Assembly (NCBI GenBank): GCA_934486895.1
Contig: CAKSQZ010000001.1
Span: forward strand, 196,869-260,868
Length of the DNA stretch: 64,000 nt
Source: an uncultured Eubacteriales bacterium
Lineage (GTDB): Bacteria > Bacillota > Clostridia > Oscillospirales > Acutalibacteraceae
Reading direction: 5' to 3'
Shown: one piece after another, positions 26,729 through 32,015 of the stretch
Numbering within the stretch: position 1 is the first letter of the stretch
How the letters are laid out: each line of letters starts with the position of its first letter
Made by a program: the position numbers and the translations under genes
Notes under the pieces: generated by a model
What the model was told of the DNA's origin: nothing
Databases searched by the model: none
Seen by the model: the letters and a program-made list of their open reading frames with translations, nothing else

Positions 26729-27634
26729 TCAGCCCTTTCCCTTTGTAAACTTCTTTGCGATGAACGATGAGAGCGCATTTATACCGACAACGACTATAAG
26801 GATTATAACGCCTGTTGCGTTGGCGGCGTCCATATAAAGGCCCTCGCTCATCAGCGCGTACATATGAACGGCGAGCGTTCTGCCCGAACCGAAAAGTCCG
26901 TCCGGCACCTGCGCCACTGTGCCCGAAGTGTAGATCAGTGCGGCAGTCTCGCCGACAATTCTGCCGATCGCAAGGATAACGCCTGCGAGTATTCCGGGCA
27001 TTGCGCTCGGAAGAACGATCTTTGTCACAGTGCGCAGTCTGCCCGCTCCGAGTCCGAAGCTGCCCTCGCGGAAGCTGTCGGGCACCGATTTGAGTGCTTC
27101 TTCGGTGGTTCGCATTATAGTCGGCAGTATCATGATCGCAAGTGTCAGAACGCCTGCTATAAGCGAATAGCCCCAGTGAAGCGCGATAACAAACAATAGA
27201 TAACCGAAAAGTCCGTAGACTATGGACGGTATGCCCGAAAGCGTTTCGGTGGTTATTCTGATAACAGAAGTGAGTTTACTTCCCCGCTTTGCATATTCAA
27301 CAAGATACACCGCCGAGAAAACACCGATAGGCAGCGCCACCAGCAGCGACAAAAGCGTCATTGTGACAGTGTTGATTATCGCAGGGAGCATGGAGAGGTT
27401 TTCGGTGTTGAATTCGAGAGTGGTGAACATATCGAGCTTCAGGCACGGGATACCTCTGATAAGGATATAAGCGATGATAAACAGCAGTACAAACACCGTT
27501 ACAGCCGCGGCGAGCAATGTCAGTACCAAAAGCACCGCCGAAAACGGCGAGCGTTTGTATTGCTTTAAGCGCTCTTTTAATGTAAGGCGGTTGATTGACT
27601 TTATGTTCGGCATACTTTCTTTTTTAGCTTTCAT
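26729..27634 (-). CDS. pstA: Phosphate ABC transporter permease PstA
   Basis: Inner-membrane permease of 301 aa with six predicted transmembrane segments. The EAA loop region EALKSVPDSFREGSFGLGAGRLRTV is typical of PstA, as are SGIPSIVYGLFGYLLF and IGRIVGETAALIYTSG. It lies 12 bp after pstC with an AAGGCGGTG SD. Confidence 0.95.
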   Translation of the reverse strand: MKAKKESMPNIKSINRLTLKERLKQYKRSPFSAVLLVLTLLAAAVTVFVLLFIIAYILIRGIPCLKLDMFTTLEFNTENLSMLPAIINTVTMTLLSLLVALPIGVFSAVYLVEYAKRGSKLTSVIRITTETLSGIPSIVYGLFGYLLFVIALHWGYSLIAGVLTLAIMILPTIMRTTEEALKSVPDSFREGSFGLGAGRLRTVTKIVLPSAMPGILAGVILAIGRIVGETAALIYTSGTVAQVPDGLFGSGRTLAVHMYALMSEGLYMDAANATGVIILIVVVGINALSSFIAKKFTKGKG

Positions 27635-27646
27635 GACCGCACCGCC

Positions 27647-28495
27647 TTATTTCGCATGGCGTTTGACCGCCGAAAACGCAAGGTTTATAAGCAGGATAAA
27701 CACAAAAAGCACGACCGCTGTTGAGATAAGTGCCTCGCGGTGCAGATCGGCGGCATAGCCCATTTCAAGCACTATGTTCGCTGTCATTGTGCGAACGCCG
27801 TCCAGCACACCGCCTGCAAGACGCGCCTGGTTGCCCGCGACCATGATGACCGCCATTGTCTCTCCCACCGCTCTGCCGACGCCGAGTATTATCGCGGCAA
27901 GTATGCCGGATTTTGCGGCTTTGAGCGAAACTGCAAACACCGCTCTTTCGTGCGTTGCGCCGAGCGCGAGTGCGCCCTCGTAATAGCTTTCGGGCACCGC
28001 TCTGATCGATGATTCCGACACGCTGATGATAGTCGGCAGTATCATGATACCGAGCAGGAGCGACGCTGTGAGAATACTTTTGCCGCCCTCGCCGAAAATC
28101 GAGTTGATAAGCGGTACGATGACTGTCAGACCGAAAAATCCGTAGACGATAGACGGAATGCCCGCGAGCAGTTCAACAACGGGGTGGAGTATTTTATAAA
28201 TCCGCTTCGGGCAAAAATGCACCATAAACACGGCGGTCAGCAGCCCTATCGGGACACCGACTATGAGCGCGCCTGCGGTTACATAAATACTGCCGAGGAT
28301 CATCGGAAAGATACCGTAGAGCCCGCTTCCCGGCTTCCACTTTGTGCCGAGCAGAAAATCGAGCGGCCCTATTTTTATCATTCCGGGGATACCGTTTGCA
28401 AACAGGAAAAGGCAGATCAGCGCAACTGCGAGTATGCTCATACACGCGCAGATAAGAAAGACTATCTTTGCAGTCGTTTCCTTAAGTTTGTTCAT
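27647..28495 (-). CDS. pstC: Phosphate ABC transporter permease PstC
   Basis: Inner-membrane permease of 282 aa with six predicted segments. GIPSIVYGFFGLTVIVPLI, the EAA-type loop SIRAVPESYYEGALALGATHERAVF and GRAVGETMAVIMVAGN are the family signatures. The ATG at 28495 follows AAAGGAGA at 6 bases; a longer frame upstream has no SD. It starts 70 bp after pstS; no terminator-like attenuator is clear in that gap. Confidence 0.95.
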   Translation of the reverse strand: MNKLKETTAKIVFLICACMSILAVALICLFLFANGIPGMIKIGPLDFLLGTKWKPGSGLYGIFPMILGSIYVTAGALIVGVPIGLLTAVFMVHFCPKRIYKILHPVVELLAGIPSIVYGFFGLTVIVPLINSIFGEGGKSILTASLLLGIMILPTIISVSESSIRAVPESYYEGALALGATHERAVFAVSLKAAKSGILAAIILGVGRAVGETMAVIMVAGNQARLAGGVLDGVRTMTANIVLEMGYAADLHREALISTAVVLFVFILLINLAFSAVKRHAK

Positions 28496-28565
28496 ATACT
28501 TCTCCTTTGTAAGGACATAGCCGACGCAAGAAATCAGCGTCGGCGGTTCTTTTATTTCGGAAATC

Positions 28566-29474
28566 TTATTTTGCAGCGTCTGCCCATGTTGTGGCATTGC
28601 CTACATAGATGTTCTTGATCTGCTCGCTTGTGAGCGCGTCCACACTGTTTTCCTTGTTGACGATCACTGCGATGCCGTCCTGTGCGATAACTGTTGCGGT
28701 CAGACCTTTAGATGTTTCGCTGTCCTTGAGCTCACGCGATGCCATGCCGATGTCGCAGGTGCCCTCGATCGCGGACTTCATGCCGTTTGAAGAGTCGGAC
28801 TGCTGAACTTCGATGGTAGCGGAGGTGTTGACAGCGAGGTATGCTTCCTTGAGCTTCTCCATTACCGGAGTTACCGACGACGAGCCTGCGATAGTGAGCT
28901 TGCCGGCAGGCTTTGTGCCGGAGTATGCTGTCGGTGTGCCGACGCTGATATAACCGTTGTCGGTTACGATTTTCTGACCTTCTGTGCTGAGGATGAATGC
29001 GATAAAGTCTTTGCCGAGGTCGCTGAGGTTATCTTTTGTTGCGATGTTGAACGGACGGGATACCTTGTAGCTGCCGTTTTTAACATTCTCTGCGGTAGCT
29101 TCAACGCCGTCTACCTTCAGAGCCTTGACATTGTCCTTGAGCGAGCCGAGCGAGATGTAGCCGATCGCGTTTTTGTTGCCCTCGACTGTCGAGATCATAA
29201 CCGAGGTGGAGTTTGTGATCTCTGCGTCGTCGGTGGTGTTGTCTACCTTCTTGCCGTCTGCACCCTTCTCCTCGATTCCGAGAAGCTCGATGAACGCGCC
29301 TCTTGTACCCGAGCCGTCCTCACGCGAGCAAACGGTGATCTTTGCATTGTTTTCCGCCGCGGCTGTTGTAGCAGCGTCGCCGCTCGATATCGATGTTTCG
29401 CCGCACGATGCGAGCGCACCGGCGATAAGTGTTGCGGCAAGAGCCGCGCCGATTAGTTTTTTAATGTTTTTCAT
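28566..29474 (-). CDS. pstS: Phosphate-binding lipoprotein PstS
   Basis: Extracytoplasmic substrate-binding protein of 302 aa. The signal peptide ends in the lipobox LASC (Cys about 24), so it is membrane-anchored. Conserved phosphate-binding segments are GSGTRGAF and AGSSSVTPVMEKL, the latter in the second half. Order of the halves looks permuted compared with E. coli PstS: the segment GSGTRGAFIELLG comes first and AGSSSVTPVMEKLKE second, an arrangement seen in Firmicute PstS-like proteins. First gene of the pst-pho operon; the SD is AAAAGGAG. Confidence 0.93.
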   Translation of the reverse strand: MKNIKKLIGAALAATLIAGALASCGETSISSGDAATTAAAENNAKITVCSREDGSGTRGAFIELLGIEEKGADGKKVDNTTDDAEITNSTSVMISTVEGNKNAIGYISLGSLKDNVKALKVDGVEATAENVKNGSYKVSRPFNIATKDNLSDLGKDFIAFILSTEGQKIVTDNGYISVGTPTAYSGTKPAGKLTIAGSSSVTPVMEKLKEAYLAVNTSATIEVQQSDSSNGMKSAIEGTCDIGMASRELKDSETSKGLTATVIAQDGIAVIVNKENSVDALTSEQIKNIYVGNATTWADAAK

Positions 29475-29533
29475 TAGTTTTATCTCCTTTTGTGATGTGA
29501 CTTTTTTAAGACCTTTTTTCTTGGTACGACCTC

Positions 29534-29588
29534 AGTATATGAAACCCATGTTAAATCCGAAAGCCGTTGTTTGTTAAATCCGTGTTAA
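29534..29588 (-). promoter_or_regulatory. PhoP-activated promoter of the pst-pho operon
   Basis: On the minus strand three TTAACA boxes are seen (29583-29588, 29572-29577, 29549-29554). The first two are exactly 11 bp apart and the third 23 bp further, followed by a -10 TATACT (29534-29539) with no good -35. This matches the tandem TTAACA-N5 PhoP boxes of Bacillus-type Pho promoters. Phosphate starvation should activate it through the encoded PhoP. Confidence 0.8.
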
Positions 29589-29677
29589 GTCGCAGATATT
29601 TGCGAAAATCGTTAGTATAATACCGCTTTTTGTGCAAACTGACTAAAATAAAAATTTTTATTGTATATAATTATTAG

Positions 29678-29706
29678 TTGACAATCATGCTTTAAAAGCA
29701 TATAAT
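29678..29706 (+). promoter_or_regulatory. Consensus promoter of the candidate small RNA
   Basis: TTGACA (29678-29683), 17-bp spacer, TATAAT (29701-29706): all twelve hexamer bases match the sigma-A consensus. Confidence 0.8.
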
Positions 29707-29712
29707 GGAGAT

Positions 29713-29828
29713 GTACCAAGGAAAAGGCGAGTGGTGTCGCCTGTTACAATGTTTTCTTCTAAATTTTCTTCATACACTCTAAGCAAAGCGAACCGCAGGG
29801 GATTTAAGCGGTTCGTTTTGCTTTTATT
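29713..29828 (+). ncRNA. Candidate small RNA of about 115 nt
   Basis: A perfect promoter is followed about 70 nt later by a 16-bp terminator hairpin, AAGCAAAGCGAACCGC (29781-29796) pairing with 29808-29823 with one G-U, then TTTTATT. Between lie a 5'-proximal hairpin AGGCGA-GTGGTG-TCGCCT (29725-29742) and about 38 nt of unpaired C/U-rich sequence. No credible ORF with SD fits: a short frame from the ATG at 29704 would start inside the -10. The layout is that of a trans-acting sRNA. It is divergent from pstS, but no PhoP box faces it. Confidence 0.6.
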
Positions 29829-29899
29829 CCGTTTTTTATTAAAAGTCTGCCCGAGTCTTTTTGAAAATATCCCGATTTACCCTTGCTTTTTAGGCGCGG

Positions 29900-29929
29900 T
29901 TGTGTTAAACTTAGGTTGCAACCTAATAT
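29900..29929 (+). promoter_or_regulatory. Promoter overlapped by a 16-bp perfect palindrome
   Basis: TTAGGTTGCAACCTAA (29911-29926) is a perfect palindrome lying between a possible -35 TTGTGT (29900-29905) and -10 TAATAT (29924-29929), 18-bp spacer. The position suits a repressor operator. The TetR gene 480 bp downstream is the nearest candidate for both target and binder, but that is inference. Confidence 0.5.
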
Positions 29930-30083
29930 GCGTTCTACCCGTTTGTGCGGCAAGGGGAAGCCGGATAAGGCAGACGGGTTGACTATAAAGCGAGTTTTTT
30001 CGCAAGGCAGAGGGGGAACGGCAGGACAGCCGAAGGCAAGCTCGGTCGGTCGGGGTTTTAGGGGATCCGACCGACGGCATTGC
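29930..30083. other. GC-rich structured non-coding segment
   Basis: No gene. Several inverted repeats are visible: CCCGTTTG...CAGACGGG (29938-29980), GCGAGTTTTTTCGC (29990-30003), and GTCGGTCGG...CCGACCGAC (about 30045-30075). It immediately precedes the tandem 93-bp repeats and may be part of the leader of the transcript from 29930 or a diverged repeat module. Confidence 0.4.
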
Positions 30084-30343
30084 CCCGTTGCCACGGTGGG
30101 CATGCCGCGGGAAGTTTTCGCGGTGGGTGAGTTTTATTGCCCGACAGGCAGTCAAGCGTGCAAAGCAGCTCTGCTGCCCGTTGCCACGGCGGGCATGCCG
30201 CGGGAAGTTTCTGCGATAGGTGAGTTATAATGCCCGACAATGAGTCAAGCGTGCAAAGCAGCTCTGCTGCCCGTTGCCACGGCGGGCATGCCGCACTCGG
30301 TCTGTGCGGCGGGTAAGTTAAAATGCCCGACAGGCGGTAGACC
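30084..30343. repeat. Dispersed repeat, copy 2: 93-bp units in tandem (2.8 units)
   Basis: CCCGTTGCCACGG begins at 30084, 30177 and 30270, exactly 93 bp apart. Each unit contains CCCGTTGCCACGG, GGGCATGCCGC, a purine/pyrimidine-rich middle, TGCCCGACA, and GTCAAGCGTGCAAAGCAG with the palindrome AGCAGCTCTGCTG. The third unit stops after TGCCCGACAGGCGG. Units are more than 85 percent alike by eye. Confidence 0.9.
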
Positions 30344-30366
30344 TAATATCAACATTTAATTGTATA

Positions 30367-30384
30367 GGACGGTCAAGACTGTCC
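30367..30384. promoter_or_regulatory. Inverted repeat before the TetR gene, candidate operator
   Basis: GGACGGTCAAGACTGTCC: 8-bp arms with one mismatch and a 2-bp centre, 24 bp before the ATG. The position and size suit TetR-family autoregulation. Confidence 0.5.
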
Positions 30385-30407
30385 GCGCAGCTAAGGAGAA
30401 ATATATA

Positions 30408-31094
30408 ATGGCGGTTAAAAATGACGGCAGGGATCCAAAAACCAGGATCCTTTCCGCCTGCGTTCGTATGTTTATCGAGCGCGGCTATAAAAACACAAAA
30501 ATGCTCGATATTCTTGAGCAGGCGGAAGTCGCCGCAGGCACTTTTCAAAATATATTCCGCACTAAAGACGGAGTTTTGCTCGATCTTGCGCAAGCGATGT
30601 TCGAAAATCAGTTCGGGATAGCCGCCGAAATAGTCGGCGAAACCCCCGATACGGCTCTTGTCTACTCGGTCGAGACAGCGATCCAGCTCGCTATTGCCGA
30701 GCAAAACGAAAATCTTCGGGAGATCTATGTCGAGGCGTATACCCAGCCGAAAGTGATGGAATTTATATTACAACGCACCTCGACTAAGGTGTATGAGCTT
30801 TTCGCAAAATATATGCCCGACTGTTCGGAAAGCGATTTTTATGAGCTGAATATCGGTACTGCCGGCATAATGCGGGCGTATATGGTGCGCAAATGCGATA
30901 AGTATTTCACTCTTAATAAGAAAATAGAGCGGTTTTTGTTTTTGGCGCTCAGGGCATACAATGTTCCGCAACCCGAGCGGGATAAAATAGTCGGGTTTAT
31001 TCAAAAGCTCGATATTAAAGAGGTCTCGGCAGCAGTTATGCAAAAGCTGTTTCGCGCCCTCGCGATGAAGTTCGACTTCAGCCCCGATTTCTGA
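30408..31094 (+). CDS. TetR/AcrR-family transcriptional regulator
   Basis: Protein of 228 aa. The N-terminal HTH is typical (TRILSACVRMFIERGYKNTKMLDILEQAEVAAGTFQNIFRTKDGVLLDL); the C-terminal ligand domain is helical and not assignable to a ligand. The ATG at 30408 follows AAGGAG by 8 bases; the ATG at 30360 has no SD. It stands alone, with a terminator shared with the CRISPR array downstream and two operator-like palindromes upstream. No target gene such as an efflux pump is adjacent. Confidence 0.88.
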   Translation: MAVKNDGRDPKTRILSACVRMFIERGYKNTKMLDILEQAEVAAGTFQNIFRTKDGVLLDLAQAMFENQFGIAAEIVGETPDTALVYSVETAIQLAIAEQNENLREIYVEAYTQPKVMEFILQRTSTKVYELFAKYMPDCSESDFYELNIGTAGIMRAYMVRKCDKYFTLNKKIERFLFLALRAYNVPQPERDKIVGFIQKLDIKEVSAAVMQKLFRALAMKFDFSPDF

Positions 31095-31116
31095 TTTTTG
31101 GGAAAATCAACGCATA

Positions 31117-31149
31117 AAAAAAGCAGTCACTTTAAGTGACTGCTTTTTT
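31117..31149. terminator. Bidirectional terminator between tetR and the CRISPR array
   Basis: Perfect 16-bp arms (AAAAAAGCAGTCACTT and complement) around a single T. A/T runs on both sides allow it to end tetR (plus) and the CRISPR precursor (minus). Confidence 0.88.
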
Positions 31150-31170
31150 GTTTTTAAATTGAAGTGCCCG

Positions 31171-31602
31171 GTTTGAGAACCATCTGAAATTACACTACTC
31201 TCAAACGTCATCCTCCTCGAACATTTCCGCAAAGTCGTTTGAGAACCATCTGAATTTACACTACTCTCAAACCTGAAAGCGTTGCAGGGCGGATTTAAAG
31301 GGGTTTGAGAACCATCTGAATTTACACTACTCTCAAACCATTGCCATTGCAAGAGAGGAACTGGCGGTGTTTGAGAACCATCTGAATTTACACTACTCTC
31401 AAACATTGTTAAGGCAGTCCAGGTCTGCTCGTCGGTTTGAGAACCATCTGAATTTACACTACTCTCAAACGCGTTGCGATTGCACACGGCGTACTAAAGC
31501 GTTTGAGAACCATCTGAATTTACACTACTCTCAAACTGTCTTTTCTAGTTTGAGAACCATCTGAATGTTTGAGAACCATCTGAATTTACACTACTCTCAA
31601 AC
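31171..31602 (-). CRISPR. Orphan type II CRISPR array, 7 repeats of 36 bp
   Basis: Seven 36-bp repeats start at 31171, 31237, 31303, 31369, 31435, 31501 and 31567. They are identical except one base in the first, and are separated by 30-bp unique spacers. On the minus strand the repeat begins GTTTGAGAGTAGTGTA and ends GGTTCTCAAAC, a type II-like repeat. Between 31537 and 31566 the array is scarred: an 11-bp spacer stub plus a 19-bp partial repeat. The next repeat-like copy at 31633 is the tracrRNA anti-repeat. The variant repeat at 31171 and the terminator beyond it mark the leader-distal end, so precursor transcription is on the minus strand. No cas gene occurs in the window. Confidence 0.95.
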
Positions 31603-31632
31603 TCCGCTCGACCTTGTTTAGACGTTGCGTTA

Positions 31633-31746
31633 GTTTGAGAACCATCTGAATTTACACTACAAGTTCAAATAAGCTTTTAGCGAAAGCATCGTCTATGACG
31701 AATTCACAGTGTGTGAACCGAAACTCTGCTATATGCAGAGTTTTTT
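31633..31746 (+). ncRNA. tracrRNA-like gene fused to the array end
   Basis: Bases 31633-31660 are identical to the first 28 bases of the plus-strand repeat; the sequence then switches to AAGTTCAAATAAGC, the bulge/lower-stem layout of type II anti-repeats. Four hairpins follow: GCTTT-TAGCG-AAAGC (31673-31687), CGTC-TAT-GACG (31690-31700), TTCACA-GTG-TGTGAA (31703-31717), and the terminator AACTCTGC/GCAGAGTT (31722-31742) with a T run. The anti-repeat would pair with crRNA transcribed from the minus strand. The 5' end and promoter are uncertain; they must lie within the array itself. Confidence 0.85.
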
Positions 31747-31862
31747 GCTTTTATGCCTTAAAAGATACATCGCCTTATATTCAAAATTTTATTTTCATAT
31801 TTGTCCGATAGTCAGTACATTTCCGCTCTTATGTTAATTTGTAATAAATATTCCATAAGCAA

Positions 31863-31891
31863 ATTTTAGCATAAATACTGTCGAATGTCAA
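31863..31891 (-). promoter_or_regulatory. Candidate promoter for the CRISPR precursor
   Basis: Minus strand TTGACA (31886-31891), 17-bp spacer, TAAAAT (31863-31868). It points toward the array, about 250 bp away, with an AT-rich leader. The transcript would cross the tracrRNA gene in antisense. No ORF lies between. Confidence 0.65.
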
Positions 31892-31924
31892 TAAAACAAA
31901 GAACAGACGGCAGGATATTCAATA

Positions 31925-32005
31925 AATAAATACCCGACATTCAGCATACCGAATGTCGGGCATTTTAAGTTAAACAATATGATAGCCGATTGCGGCATAA
32001 TAGGG
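31925..32005. repeat. Dispersed repeat, copy 3 (also flavodiiron gene terminator)
   Basis: Hairpin CCCGACATTC/GAATGTCGGG (31933-31960) with A/T runs on both sides, followed by AACAATATGATAGCCG, the module also seen at 22918, 54673 and 57545. It lies just after the stop of the minus-strand flavodiiron gene. Confidence 0.75.
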
Positions 32006-32015
32006 CATTCTAATG

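Noticed and set aside
29720..29760. Resemblance of AGGCGAGTGGTGTCGCCT to the first stem of a fluoride riboswitch
   Set aside because: The conserved downstream pseudoknot and CTGATGCCTCC-like segment are missing and no crcB or similar gene follows.
29704..29780. 25-codon frame MEMYQGKGEWCRLLQ...
   Set aside because: Its ATG lies in the -10 box, there is no SD, and the start of transcription would be downstream; an RNA gene fits better.
29883..30230. 115-codon frame through the structured segment and tandem repeats
   Set aside because: Composed of repeat sequence, no SD, low-complexity product.
30084..30343. Second CRISPR-like array
   Set aside because: Units are contiguous 93-bp tandem repeats without unique spacers and belong to the dispersed repeat family.
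31107..31564. Open frames translating through the CRISPR array (repeating FESSVNSDGSQT and FENHLNLHYSQT)
   Set aside because: They arise because 36-bp repeats and 30-bp spacers keep frame (66 bp); no SD, and the DNA is a CRISPR array.
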